A stretch of DNA of 64,000 nt. Origin: UBA6170 sp034429975. GTDB lineage: Bacteria > Chloroflexota > Anaerolineae > Anaerolineales > Anaerolineaceae. Below, in pieces: positions 1 to 9,014 of this stretch. The notes under the pieces were generated by a model. That model saw only the letters and a program-made list of their open reading frames with translations, did no database searches and was not told the DNA's origin. Positions within the stretch are counted from its first letter, which is position 1. Every line of letters starts with the position of its first letter. Location of the stretch: assembly GCA_034429975.1 (NCBI GenBank), contig DAOUFM010000064.1, forward strand, positions 1 through 64,000, read 5' to 3'. The translations under genes were made by a program, and so were the position numbers.

Positions 1-15
1 TGCGCCAGGCTAACG

Positions 16-43
16 AAAAACCAGAGCCCGACGGACTCTGGTT
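16..43 (-). terminator. Intrinsic terminator of the initiator tRNA gene
   Basis: Eight-base arms at 19-26 and 36-43 form a hairpin with a 9-nt loop. On the minus strand it is followed by five T residues (complement of 16-20). It lies about 10 nt past the tRNA 3' end, as expected for a monocistronic tRNA transcript. Confidence 0.8.
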
Positions 44-52
44 TGACTTTAG

Positions 53-124
53 TAGCGGGGAGTGGATTCGAACCACTGACCTCCGGGTTATGAGCCCGAC
101 GAGCTGCCACTGCTCTACCCCGCA
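53..124 (-). tRNA. Initiator tRNA-Met (anticodon CAU)
   Basis: A cloverleaf can be folded by hand: a 7-bp acceptor with an unpaired T1-T72, a D arm with a short loop, an anticodon arm whose loop is CTCATAA (anticodon CAT), and a T arm with TTCGAAT. The mismatched 1-72 position and the consecutive G-C pairs in the anticodon stem mark it as the initiator (fMet) species rather than elongator Met. CCA is not encoded. Confidence 0.93.
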
Positions 125-144
125 TCGTTTTTCTAACAACCAGG

Positions 145-173
145 ATTCTACTCCAGCTTACCCGATCCGTCAA
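145..173 (-). promoter_or_regulatory. Sigma-70 promoter of the initiator tRNA
   Basis: On the minus strand TTGACG (168-173) and TAGAAT (145-150) are separated by 17 nt. The start point would fall just upstream of the mature tRNA 5' end at 124. Five of six consensus bases match in each hexamer. Confidence 0.75.
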
Positions 174-486
174 GCTTCACCTTTTAAAGGGTTGCAGTCA
201 CAAACCCCTTTTTCATTTCAGTCATTTTTTTTTAGTTACAATGATTAAGTTAAATGTCACTTGACAGAAGAAGAAGATTTCGTACAATTTTAACAGGAAT
301 TTCAGCCTATCAATGTTTTTCGTTTGCGAATAGAGGTAACCCTGGGTGATTTCACCTGCCGGTATAAAAAATTACAATGAATCTTGAGTTTTTCAATGTT
401 CACTGTTTATCTATGTTTTTACGGTGGGAAAACAAACGAGCAAGCAATTGATAAGATCTATATTAAAGGAAAAGATTGGATGTTAA
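174..486. other. Intergenic region before the molybdenum hydroxylase operon
   Basis: No gene is seen here. It holds a weak hairpin around 185-213, the + strand promoter at 261-288, and a small perfect palindrome (GGTGA-TT-TCACC) at 345-356 inside the roughly 190-nt leader of the downstream operon. The palindrome could be an operator, but nothing in the sequence identifies a regulator. I see no match to a molybdenum-cofactor riboswitch by eye. Confidence 0.5.
261..288 (+). promoter_or_regulatory. Sigma-70 promoter for the molybdenum hydroxylase operon
   Basis: Perfect TTGACA at 261-266 and TACAAT at 283-288, spaced 16 nt. It is the only strong promoter upstream of the three-gene operon starting at 487 and implies a 5' leader of nearly 200 nt. 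Confidence 0.65.
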
Positions 487-1362
487 ATGGCTAGATATGA
501 TTATAAAATCGCAGAAACGATTGAGGATGCCGTACGCCTGTTAAATGAACCCGGCGTTCGCAGCATTCCTCTGGCAGGTGGGACGGATGTTTTCGTCGCG
601 ATGCGCGTCAACGAACTCTGGTTTGACCGCCTGGTGGACGTTCGCCGCATTTCGGAGATGACCCAGGTCAAACTGGAAAATGGCGTGGTTACACTCGGCG
701 CGGCAGTTACTTACAGTCACGCTATCGCAAACCCAATTTTGCAAAAAGCCGCCCCCTTCCTGGTGGATGCCTGTAAAACCATCGGCGGGCCAGCGGTGCG
801 CAATGCCGGCACCTTTGGTGGCAACGTAGGCAATGCCGCTGCCTGTGCCGATTCAGTCCCCGCGCTGGTTTGTCTCGAGGCTGTCGCTCACCTGGTTTCA
901 GCCAAAGGCAGCCGCAGTGTGCTGGTGGAAGACCTGGTAACCGGCCCTCACAAAACCCAGATTGAAAAAGGCGAACTACTCACCCACTTCACTTTCAATG
1001 TACCGGTTGCAGGCGCTAAAAGCTGCTTCCTCAAGATCGGTCGCCGCAAAGTGCAGGCTATCTCACGTTTGAGCATCGCCGTGATTGGCAAACTTGATCA
1101 GGAAAACAAAGTGGACTACATCCGCATTTGCCCTGGTGCTGCTGTTGCCACGCCCGTGCGCTTCCCTAAAGTAGAAGCAGTGCTGTTCAGTCAGAAACCA
1201 ACCCCTGAACTGATCAGCAACGCTGCCAATCAACTCGTCGCCGAGATGGTGGAAAGCACCGGGCGGCGCTGGTCAACTGAATACAAAGAAGTCGCCCTGA
1301 AAGCCATTGCTGAAAGGTCCCTGGCAAGAATCTTCCTGGAGGATGGAATCCATGTTAATTGA
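487..1362 (+). CDS. Molybdenum hydroxylase FAD-binding subunit (CoxM/XdhB-like)
   Basis: Medium subunit of a three-subunit xanthine-dehydrogenase-family enzyme; it passes electrons from the Fe-S subunit to FAD and an acceptor. The 291-residue length fits the family. FAD-contacting motifs are visible: AGGTD near residue 30 and GGNVGNAAACADS near residue 113, followed by the C-terminal CO-dehydrogenase-flavoprotein-like domain. The gene opens the operon; its stop overlaps the start of the 2Fe-2S subunit gene. The nearest purine-rich ribosome site (AAAGGA at 465-470) is further from the ATG than usual. The substrate cannot be deduced from this subunit. Confidence 0.88.
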   Translation: MARYDYKIAETIEDAVRLLNEPGVRSIPLAGGTDVFVAMRVNELWFDRLVDVRRISEMTQVKLENGVVTLGAAVTYSHAIANPILQKAAPFLVDACKTIGGPAVRNAGTFGGNVGNAAACADSVPALVCLEAVAHLVSAKGSRSVLVEDLVTGPHKTQIEKGELLTHFTFNVPVAGAKSCFLKIGRRKVQAISRLSIAVIGKLDQENKVDYIRICPGAAVATPVRFPKVEAVLFSQKPTPELISNAANQLVAEMVESTGRRWSTEYKEVALKAIAERSLARIFLEDGIHVN

Positions 1363-1852
1363 ATTTACCCTTAATCATCAACCTGTGCAGGTGGATACTC
1401 CCACAGATATCACCTTACTAACCCTGCTGCGCGATCATTTACGGCTCACCGGCACCAAAGAAGCCTGCGAAGTCGGTGAATGCGGCGCCTGTTCCGTTCT
1501 GCTGGATGGCGAACTGGTCAACAGTTGCATGATCGCCGCTCCTTCCGTCATGGGTCGCGATGTCGTCACTATTGAAGGCATTCACGCTGAAGATGGCGGT
1601 CCGAATGATATGCAGCGCAATTTCATCTCCAAGGGCGCTGTGCAATGCGGATTTTGTATCCCCGGCATGGTGATTGCTGGAGAATACATCCTGGCGCATA
1701 ATCTTAAGCCCACCCGGGCAGAAATTCGCGAGGCTTTAGCCGGTAATCTGTGCCGCTGCACCGGTTACATGCAAATTGTGGATGCCATTGAAGTTACCGG
1801 CCTGGAACGGGCTGAAAAACAAGCGCAGGCAAGAATGGAGAAAGCCCGATGA
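1352..1852 (+). CDS. Molybdenum hydroxylase 2Fe-2S subunit (CoxS/XdhC-like)
   Basis: Small iron-sulfur subunit (166 residues) relaying electrons between the molybdopterin and FAD subunits. The N-terminal plant-type ferredoxin cluster has the CEVGECGAC spacing plus a later Cys; the C-terminal helical cluster has CGFC and CRC followed by TGYMQI. An upstream in-frame ATG exists at 1307, but the start at 1352 is preferred because CTGGAGGA (1336-1343) sits at correct spacing and the protein then begins directly with the ferredoxin fold. It overlaps the preceding gene by 11 nt and the next by 4 nt (ATGA), indicating translational coupling. Confidence 0.92.
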   Translation: MLIEFTLNHQPVQVDTPTDITLLTLLRDHLRLTGTKEACEVGECGACSVLLDGELVNSCMIAAPSVMGRDVVTIEGIHAEDGGPNDMQRNFISKGAVQCGFCIPGMVIAGEYILAHNLKPTRAEIREALAGNLCRCTGYMQIVDAIEVTGLERAEKQAQARMEKAR

Positions 1853-4185
1853 GCGACTTAAATTATGTAGGAAAACCAGCCCAAAGAGTGGATGCCCTTG
1901 ACAAAGTAATGGGCAAAACCAAATACGTGGGCGATATGACCGTCCCGGGCATGTTGTATGCCCGCACCCTGCGCAGTGAGATACCGCACGGGCGCATCGT
2001 CAAGCTGGATGTCTCCCCGGCGCTCAAAGTGCCCGGGGTCCTGGCTGTCGTAACCGGTGAAGATTACGTCAACCATGGCAATTTCGGCTTCCCGGTCTCC
2101 GATATGTACATGCTGGCGCACGAAAAAGTGCGTTATGTCGGGGAAGGGATCGCATCCGTCGCCGCTGAGACACCCGAAGCTGCTCTGGCTGGTGTTAAAG
2201 CCATCCTCTATGAACTGGAACCCCTGCCAGCAGTCTTCGACATGGCCGACGCCATGGCGCCCGACGCACCTCAAATTGGACCCGATCGCGCCGATGGCAA
2301 ACACCCCAACTTCCTGGCGCATTCGCCGGTTTACAAAGGCAACCCCCAGGAAAAATTGAAGCACTGCGATATGGTCGTCGATCAGCAATATGAGACCGTC
2401 ATGCAGTACCATGCCCCCCTGGAAACCGAAGGCGGTATCGCCATTCCTACGCCCGAAGGCGGGGTAGTGGTTTATCTCTCCTGCCAGAGCCCGTTCATCC
2501 CGCGCAATGATCTCTGCAAGGTACTGGGGTTGCCCCAGGATCGTGTCCGCGTGATTGTTCCGCCGGTAGGCGGCTCCTTCGGGGGAAAAGATGACCTCAA
2601 CTACCAGACCGCCGGTCAGATTGCTGCCCTGGCGCTCAAAGCCAAACGCCCGGTTAAGATGACCTTCTCGCGTGAAGAAGCCATCATCGCCGGTTACAAA
2701 CGCGGTGCGATGCGCATGAACATCAAACTCGGCGCCGATGAGGATGGCACCCTGCGAGCCTGTGAGTTCCGCAGCCTGTATGATTCCGGTGCTTACTCCT
2801 CGCAGAGCCCCTTCACCAGTTGGCGCGCCAGCATCCATGCCATGGGTGCCTATCGTTATGATGATTGTACAGTAGATATTGACACCGTTTACACCAATAC
2901 CGGCTATGCCGGCGCATACCGCGGCTTCGGTAACACCGAAGTCTGCTCCGGGATTGAACAGGCTATCGACGAAATGGCGGATGCCCTCCACCTCGACCCG
3001 ATCGACTTCCGCCTGAAGAACTGCCTGCGGGTGGGAGACGTCACCCCGCATGGTCAACTCCTGACTGAATCAGTCGGGCTAACCGAATGCCTGCAAAAAG
3101 TCCGTAAGATGAGCGATTGGGATCGCAAACGTAAAGAGTATGCGCAACAATCTCCCAATTCAGACAAACGCCGCGGTATTGGCGTAGCCGCTTTATTCCA
3201 CGGCACCTCCCTGGGCAATGAAGGTAACGATGAAGCTACTGCTACCATCGAAATTCACAGCGACAATGTTGTCACCATCACCTCGGGTCTGACCGATTAC
3301 GGAACCGGTGCCCGCACCGTTTACACCTTAATCGCTGCCGAAATGCTGGGCATTAACCCCAACCGGATCAAAGTGCTTCATCCAGACACTAACACCGCCA
3401 AAGACAGTGGCCCTACCGTTGCCAGCCGTACCACCATCCTGGCCGGGAACTCCGTCCGCGTGGCTTCCCAAAACCTGATCCAAAATCTGGATTGGGCCGC
3501 CGCCGACTTGTTCAACTGCGATGTCCATCAGATTCATCGGGTCGGCGAGAGCTACATTGGCCCCAGTGAAGAACCGGTGGATTGGGAGGTAATTGTCGAC
3601 CATGCCCGCGAGATGGGGCTGGTATTATCAGCCTACGGACGTTGGACAGCTCCCGAAATCAATTGGGACGAAGAACGCGGTACCGGTACCCCCTATTTCG
3701 CTTATCATTTTGGCGCGCAAATCGCCGAAGTGGAAGTCGACCTGAAAACCGGCCATACCGACGTGCTCAACATCTATGCGGTGCATGATATCGGCAAGGT
3801 AATCTTCCCGCAGGGTGCTTTTGGGCAATTGTACGGCGGCATCTCCCACGGCTTTGGATATGGTTTATACGAAGACCTGGATTACCAAAAAGGATATGCG
3901 AACTCGATCAACTTCGACACCTACCTCATCCCCACCTCGGTGGATATGCCCGAAATCGAAGGTGGATTTGTCGAGACCAACTACTCCCAGGGCCCATTCG
4001 GCGCGAAGAACATCGCTGAACCCGCCATGGTACCGGCTGCTCCGGCCATCTTAAACGCGATTGCCAATGCCACTGGAAAGCGGATTCGCAAATTGCCCGC
4101 ACATCTTGAAAAGATCACCCTCGGTAAGGAGTTGGTCAAGAAAGGCAGCCCGGTTTCCTGTAAGGTAGCCTTGAAAATTTCGTAA
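1849..4185 (+). CDS. Molybdenum hydroxylase large (molybdopterin) subunit, xanthine-dehydrogenase-like
   Basis: Catalytic Mo-pterin subunit, 778 residues. Visible family motifs: GGSFGGKDD (pterin binding, near residue 244), AYRGFG (near 357) and GAKNIAEPA near 724, whose Glu corresponds to the active-site base of xanthine dehydrogenases. CO dehydrogenases instead carry AYXCSFR in this loop, so the CoxL label would be misleading. Purine, nicotinate, aldehyde or other N-heterocycle hydroxylation are all possible; no neighbouring gene fixes the substrate, and no maturation gene (XdhC/CoxF or MobA type) lies nearby. It is the last gene of the operon before a bidirectional terminator. Confidence 0.9.
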   Translation: MSDLNYVGKPAQRVDALDKVMGKTKYVGDMTVPGMLYARTLRSEIPHGRIVKLDVSPALKVPGVLAVVTGEDYVNHGNFGFPVSDMYMLAHEKVRYVGEGIASVAAETPEAALAGVKAILYELEPLPAVFDMADAMAPDAPQIGPDRADGKHPNFLAHSPVYKGNPQEKLKHCDMVVDQQYETVMQYHAPLETEGGIAIPTPEGGVVVYLSCQSPFIPRNDLCKVLGLPQDRVRVIVPPVGGSFGGKDDLNYQTAGQIAALALKAKRPVKMTFSREEAIIAGYKRGAMRMNIKLGADEDGTLRACEFRSLYDSGAYSSQSPFTSWRASIHAMGAYRYDDCTVDIDTVYTNTGYAGAYRGFGNTEVCSGIEQAIDEMADALHLDPIDFRLKNCLRVGDVTPHGQLLTESVGLTECLQKVRKMSDWDRKRKEYAQQSPNSDKRRGIGVAALFHGTSLGNEGNDEATATIEIHSDNVVTITSGLTDYGTGARTVYTLIAAEMLGINPNRIKVLHPDTNTAKDSGPTVASRTTILAGNSVRVASQNLIQNLDWAAADLFNCDVHQIHRVGESYIGPSEEPVDWEVIVDHAREMGLVLSAYGRWTAPEINWDEERGTGTPYFAYHFGAQIAEVEVDLKTGHTDVLNIYAVHDIGKVIFPQGAFGQLYGGISHGFGYGLYEDLDYQKGYANSINFDTYLIPTSVDMPEIEGGFVETNYSQGPFGAKNIAEPAMVPAAPAILNAIANATGKRIRKLPAHLEKITLGKELVKKGSPVSCKVALKIS

Positions 4186-4208
4186 CGCTCCTTTGAGAAT
4201 TTAAAAAT

Positions 4209-4237
4209 AAAAAAGTGGTCCATGCGGGCCACTTTTT
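4209..4237. terminator. Bidirectional terminator between the hydroxylase operon and der
   Basis: A stem with AAAAAGTGG-type left arm and CCACTTTTT right arm, one T-G wobble and a 4-nt loop lies between two convergent genes. T or A tracts on each side allow it to work for both strands. Confidence 0.85.
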
Positions 4238-4248
4238 ATTTAAAAATA

Positions 4249-5607
4249 TTAAGATCTCTTTTTAAACACAATCTGAATGGGCGTTCCCGAATAAGGGTAC
4301 TCTTCCCGAATTTTATTCTCAAGAAAACGTACAAAGGTGAAATGCGCCAGCTTGGGTTCATTGCAGTAAATCAAGAAAGTTGGCGGGTCCGAACGCACCT
4401 GGGTGCCGTAATACATCTTGAAAACCCTGCCTGCCCTGGATGGGGTATGCAGATCCAGCGCGTTTTGCAATATTCGGTTGAGGGTTGAGGTGGTTAACCG
4501 CACCAGGCGTTCTTCCTGAACTTTTAATGCCATGGGCATTACCTGGTCCACCCGCTGCCCGGTTTTGGCAGAGATAAATAAAAGGGGTACATAATCCATG
4601 AAATTGAGATTTTTACGAATTTGCTCGGTATAAGCTGTCATCGTGTAATTGTCTTTCTCGATCACATCCCATTTATTAACGATCACCACGCAGCTTTTTT
4701 TCTCCTCCAAAATAAAGCCAGCAATATGGGCATCCTGAGCTGTGATTCCCTCTTCAGCATCGATCAACAACAGCGCCACATCCGCCCGTTCAATCGCTCG
4801 CATCGCACGTAAAACAGAATATTTTTCTACTCCCTGCTCAATTTTTCCGCGGCGGCGAATACCAGCCGTGTCGATCAGCGTGACAGGTAACCCGTCCACC
4901 TCCAGATGGCTATCAATCGCATCGCGGGTAGTACCGGGGATGTCGGACACAATCATGCGATCGTGCCCAACCAGTTTATTTAATAAGCTCGATTTGCCTA
5001 CATTGGGCTTCCCAACCAGAGCAATTTTGATGGAAGTATCTTCCTCTGTATCCAGATCCTCCGGGAAGGTAGCCACCAATGCATCCAGCAAATCACCGGT
5101 GCCGGTTCCGTGCAGGGCAGAAATCGGATATGGCTCTCCGATTCCCAATTCATAAAACTGGTAAGCCTCTTCACGCGTGGTCTTGCTATCCGCTTTGTTG
5201 ACGACCAGAATAACCGGTGGGAAAAGTTCACCATCCACAGTTTTTTGTTTACGCCGTAAAATTTCCGCCACTTCCTGATCTGCCGGGGTAACGCCGGTGA
5301 TCGCATCGACCACAAATAAAATCGCATCCGCATCTTCGATCGCAATATCGGCCTGCTCTTTAATCTCAGCAATAAAATTCGCCGATCCAATCGAAAGCGG
5401 GGTTTTCCCCCCACTGGATGGATCAATTCCGCCGGTATCGATTACCAGGAAAGGTCGCCCCACCCACTCCGCATCCGACATCAATCGATCCCGGGTTGTA
5501 CCGGGAATATCATCCACAATCGCCTTTCTTTCGCCGGTCAGGCGATTGAATAGAGTACTTTTGCCGACATTTGGCCGGCCAACAAGAGCTACAATCGGTT
5601 TATTCAT
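4249..5607 (-). CDS. der: Ribosome biogenesis GTPase Der (EngA)
   Basis: Tandem-GTPase involved in 50S subunit assembly; 452 residues, typical length. Both G domains are complete: GRPNVGKST near residue 10 with DTGG and NKAD, then GKPNVGKSS near 203 with DTAG and NKWD. A C-terminal KH-like domain occupies about residues 350-440 and ends in a basic KKRS tail. It is the last gene of a minus-strand run coaE-cdaA-ybbR-der; ybbR ends 16 nt upstream. Confidence 0.97.
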   Translation of the reverse strand: MNKPIVALVGRPNVGKSTLFNRLTGERKAIVDDIPGTTRDRLMSDAEWVGRPFLVIDTGGIDPSSGGKTPLSIGSANFIAEIKEQADIAIEDADAILFVVDAITGVTPADQEVAEILRRKQKTVDGELFPPVILVVNKADSKTTREEAYQFYELGIGEPYPISALHGTGTGDLLDALVATFPEDLDTEEDTSIKIALVGKPNVGKSSLLNKLVGHDRMIVSDIPGTTRDAIDSHLEVDGLPVTLIDTAGIRRRGKIEQGVEKYSVLRAMRAIERADVALLLIDAEEGITAQDAHIAGFILEEKKSCVVIVNKWDVIEKDNYTMTAYTEQIRKNLNFMDYVPLLFISAKTGQRVDQVMPMALKVQEERLVRLTTSTLNRILQNALDLHTPSRAGRVFKMYYGTQVRSDPPTFLIYCNEPKLAHFTFVRFLENKIREEYPYSGTPIQIVFKKRS

Positions 5608-5623
5608 GCCTTACTTTCCGTGC

Positions 5624-6877
5624 TTAGCTGCCCGGGGTTGGGGTGGGCGCTATGATCACTTCAATATCAATCATCTCTGGTTGGATGCTATCCACCGTAA
5701 TATCTTCGAAGGGTAATTCTACCACCGGTTGAACCTGATAAGTTCCGATTTTATAACCCGTCAAATCAATCCTGACGTGAATATCTTCCGGTTTAAGCGT
5801 ATCCAGAATTGGAAGCGGGCCGGAAATTACCAGTGTGATCGTTTCAGGCGCCAATATGGCTTTCAGGTTTTCAGGCAAGCCAATAATCTCTATGGGAATA
5901 TTTCCAATTGGCATACTGGAATGGACAGCTGCCACACTGACTCGCACCAGCACTGTGCGTTGTTCCCCCACTACCAGTACCCCTTCCGGTAAATCCAGTA
6001 ACAGCGAAACATCCACATCATCTTTTAAACCATTCAGGTTTAATGGTTTTGTTTGTACATAGCCGGGTAAATCATTCACAATTTGCGGGTTAGAGGAATA
6101 TACAGTCACAGCCAAAGGGAACACAGACAAATTTGTCAGGCGATAGCCTTCTGCTACCTGTCCTTCCACATTGACCGAGACAATCACATTACGGTAGCCA
6201 TAACGCTGTTCAATAGCCTGCATTACCTCCACTTTATCTGGTGTAAGCTTGACATTATCAACCACCAGCTCATTTTGATCCAAGGCGACCACATTCAGAA
6301 TTCTGGATATATCTTCAAAAGCCTGATTAATATCCATCGTCGCTCTTACCTCTGCAACCCGTTCCACTTGCGAAGCCGGGCCGGTTACTGTAATCGTATG
6401 AATATTTAATTCTGGATCTTCTGCCTGATAACCAATGGCAGGTTCACCTTTGATAATCAAACTCAATGGAACCGCCTTCGAAGTCAGATTCTCTAAGGTA
6501 ACCGAAACAGTTTTGGGAGAATAAGAGACCACCTTTACCGGCCGCACAGATACCTGTAATTGGATTTCTACCAGATGCGTCCCCGCCTTTAAGCCTGAAA
6601 GATCAAGCACCGCCCTGACCGGCGATTGGGTCGCAACAATGGTATCCCATACTGACTGAGGGGTATTCAAAACGACAGTTAAATTATTAGGCAGGTCGCT
6701 GGTCATCACCAGGCTGCTATCCTGCCCAACTACTTCAATCGGAACACTGCGCGGGAAAGTACGGTTTTTCGCCGGATCGCTTTCCGTAACAGCAATGATC
6801 CAGACTGTAATTGCAAGAATCAGTGCTGTTATTAAGGTGGGGAAAACCTTCTTAACATTGCGAAAGAACACCCACAT
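5624..6877 (-). CDS. YbbR-domain protein (CdaA regulator, CdaR-like)
   Basis: Membrane-anchored extracytoplasmic protein of 417 residues. One N-terminal membrane segment (about residues 12-30) is followed by several repeated YbbR-type beta domains recognisable from their recurring Val-rich pattern and P-E/Q-V spacing, and a short Pro/Thr tail. In Bacillota the homologue CdaR binds and modulates the diadenylate cyclase encoded just upstream; here the two genes are separated by 2 nt, which supports the same partnership. Confidence 0.88.
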   Translation of the reverse strand: MWVFFRNVKKVFPTLITALILAITVWIIAVTESDPAKNRTFPRSVPIEVVGQDSSLVMTSDLPNNLTVVLNTPQSVWDTIVATQSPVRAVLDLSGLKAGTHLVEIQLQVSVRPVKVVSYSPKTVSVTLENLTSKAVPLSLIIKGEPAIGYQAEDPELNIHTITVTGPASQVERVAEVRATMDINQAFEDISRILNVVALDQNELVVDNVKLTPDKVEVMQAIEQRYGYRNVIVSVNVEGQVAEGYRLTNLSVFPLAVTVYSSNPQIVNDLPGYVQTKPLNLNGLKDDVDVSLLLDLPEGVLVVGEQRTVLVRVSVAAVHSSMPIGNIPIEIIGLPENLKAILAPETITLVISGPLPILDTLKPEDIHVRIDLTGYKIGTYQVQPVVELPFEDITVDSIQPEMIDIEVIIAPTPTPGS

Positions 6878-6879
6878 GG

Positions 6880-7761
6880 CTATTCTTCCTCCTTATGACG
6901 CAACCAGGGGATCTTGATTTTCAGTCCAAAAACATTGATATGCTCCAATAACCCCGGTACCGGTTTAAACATGGCAATCAGCATATTTTCCAGCCGGTCT
7001 GAATCTAGTCCGCGAATCAGACGCCCGCTTTGGGCGACGGAAATAGAGCCCGTTTCCTCGGATACGACAATCACAATCGCATCGCTGGCTTCCGATGTAC
7101 CCAAAGCGGCGCGATGACGTAATCCCATCTGCCGTTCGGGAGAGCGATTCAAAATTCCACTTGCGGACAATGGCATCACACAGGCACCAGCCATGATCCG
7201 ATTACCAACAATAATCACTGCACCATCATGCAAAGGGGAATTCGGGTAAAAAATCTGCAGCAATAATTCAGGCGTAACCAGCGCATCCATAAATACACCG
7301 GTATCGATATACTCCTGTAGAGAGTTAAAGCGCTCCATGACAATTAACGCCCCGTGCCGGCGGGCCGATAAACGCGCGCAAGCCAGGCTAATTGTGTGCA
7401 TGGTATTTTTTATCTCTTCATCTGAAGCCAAATTTCTTCTGAACAGATTGGAAGAGCTTGCCCGCCCCAACCGTTCCAATCCACGGCGGATCTCAGGTGC
7501 AAAAATAACCGGAATCGCGAGTAACAAAGCTGGTAATGTTGTTTGAATTAACCAGGAGAAGGCTGGCAAGTTAATAAATTGGGTTAAAAAAGCCAATAAA
7601 ATTACCAGAACGATCACACCGCGCAGCAGAACAGTCGCCTGGGTATCTCTCAAAAGCATTAAGACAACAAAGAATATTAACGTGACTAAAATCAGGTCAA
7701 GGGCACTTAACCAATTGATCCGTTGAAAAATAAATAAAATCTCGTTAAAAAATTCCAGCAA
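6880..7761 (-). CDS. cdaA: Diadenylate cyclase CdaA (c-di-AMP synthase)
   Basis: Makes c-di-AMP from two ATP. Three membrane helices span roughly residues 13-85, followed by the DisA_N catalytic domain with the DGA motif in LHDGAVII and the RHRAA motif, both needed for cyclisation. Length (293 residues) is in the usual range. Its position immediately before ybbR mirrors the cdaA-cdaR operon of Gram-positive bacteria. No c-di-AMP phosphodiesterase (GdpP or PgpH) is encoded in the window. Confidence 0.95.
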   Translation of the reverse strand: MLEFFNEILFIFQRINWLSALDLILVTLIFFVVLMLLRDTQATVLLRGVIVLVILLAFLTQFINLPAFSWLIQTTLPALLLAIPVIFAPEIRRGLERLGRASSSNLFRRNLASDEEIKNTMHTISLACARLSARRHGALIVMERFNSLQEYIDTGVFMDALVTPELLLQIFYPNSPLHDGAVIIVGNRIMAGACVMPLSASGILNRSPERQMGLRHRAALGTSEASDAIVIVVSEETGSISVAQSGRLIRGLDSDRLENMLIAMFKPVPGLLEHINVFGLKIKIPWLRHKEEE

Positions 7762-7773
7762 AGTTGTCTCTCA

Positions 7774-8916
7774 CTAAATAGGTCTTAGTACACGATCCTC
7801 TCGTAATTTCTTAAATAACAGATTATAGCCATCGGGCAAAGAATCCCGGGCAGCATTAATCCAGGCGATCACTTTCAACTCTTCAGGTTTACGGGGAACA
7901 TATCCCAATTTCTGCCAGATACTCTCAAATCTGGACATTTTGGAGTCCAAAAACAGCAGGGAGATCTCACACTGTAATTCCCCGGAAGCCCGCTCCATCT
8001 CATCAATCAACAAAGGTATCGCTTCTTCCATTGGAATTTTATCCATGATGGAGAAATCAACCGTTCGGGCGATCAGATTTTCTACCTGCCAGCCCAAGAT
8101 ACCCACAATCTTGTCATCCTCCTGCAGGATCAGGAAGGCTTTTTCTCCGAAATCCTCCATAATATCCCGGCGGGTATAGGTTCTGCCATTCTCAGAAAAC
8201 TGGTTGAAAAACTCGGCAATCTCGTTTGACCTTCTGGGTGTCCCCCGGCGAACAGTCAGCTCTCCGCGAACAGAATGAGCAGTCGCCAGCGTAGCTTCAC
8301 TCTCGGATGTCTGTTTTGGAACCAGTTTCACCCATTGTTCATATACCTGTTTCCAGGTATCTTCCACTGTGCCATCATTCTGGATGACAACGTTGGCAGC
8401 TTTAATTTTTTCTTCTTGAGGAGATTGCGACTCAATTCTTTGCTGTGCATCCAGTATTCCCATTTTTCGACGCAACACGAGCCGTTCCAATTGTGTTTCA
8501 GCCGGCGCGTAGGTTACCCAGATACTATCGCAACCGTCCTTAATATCGCTTTCAATTAATTTAATCGCTTCAATCACGATGACCTTATGCTGCACACGAT
8601 TCACAATATAATCAATAGCTTGAAAAACCAGGGGATGAACAATATCTTCAAGGATTTTCAAAGCTTCTGAATCGTTAAAAACTAGTTTCCCTAATTTTTT
8701 GCGGTCAATATCCCCTTCTGAGGTTAAAATCCATTGACCAAACTGAGTAATTACTTTTTTGTAACCAGGTGCACCTTTTGAAATGGCTCGATGAGCTAAA
8801 GCGTCTGCATCAATTCCGAAAGCCCCTAAATGCTCCAGCATTCGCCGGACAACGCTCTTACCTGTGCCAATATTTCCGGTCAACCCGATTACGAGTTTAC
8901 CAGCCCATTTACTCAA
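7774..8916 (-). CDS. coaE: Dephospho-CoA kinase fused to a GNAT-like domain
   Basis: Residues 1-200 are a complete dephospho-CoA kinase (last step of CoA synthesis): P-loop TGNIGTGKS near residue 13, DADALAHRA, and an IEAIKLIES segment. Residues about 215-380 form a second domain with GNAT-like order (beta strand, ITRRD-type helix, DDKIVGILGW strand, C-terminal KLGY segment). Stand-alone CoaE is about 200 residues, so this is nearly double. The start is TTG at 8916 with an AGGAGG site four nt upstream; an ATG just upstream is out of frame and quickly stopped. Genes cdaA, ybbR and der follow on the same strand. Confidence 0.88.
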   Translation of the reverse strand: MSKWAGKLVIGLTGNIGTGKSVVRRMLEHLGAFGIDADALAHRAISKGAPGYKKVITQFGQWILTSEGDIDRKKLGKLVFNDSEALKILEDIVHPLVFQAIDYIVNRVQHKVIVIEAIKLIESDIKDGCDSIWVTYAPAETQLERLVLRRKMGILDAQQRIESQSPQEEKIKAANVVIQNDGTVEDTWKQVYEQWVKLVPKQTSESEATLATAHSVRGELTVRRGTPRRSNEIAEFFNQFSENGRTYTRRDIMEDFGEKAFLILQEDDKIVGILGWQVENLIARTVDFSIMDKIPMEEAIPLLIDEMERASGELQCEISLLFLDSKMSRFESIWQKLGYVPRKPEELKVIAWINAARDSLPDGYNLLFKKLREDRVLRPI

Positions 8917-9014
8917 CTTTCCTCCTACTCATGGAAAAATAATTTTCATAATTCATTTTAGCTTTGCTAAGCAAGAATGTCAAAGGTTTAGTTTTTGTTA
9001 AACGGGTGTTAAAG

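Noticed and set aside
1858..3057. A 399-codon open frame antisense to the molybdenum hydroxylase large subunit
   Set aside because: It mirrors the codon bias of the real gene, has no recognisable domain, and no ribosome site or promoter.
1849..4185. Annotation as CO dehydrogenase large subunit
   Set aside because: The active-site loop AYRGFG lacks the Cys-containing AYXCSFR of CO dehydrogenases.
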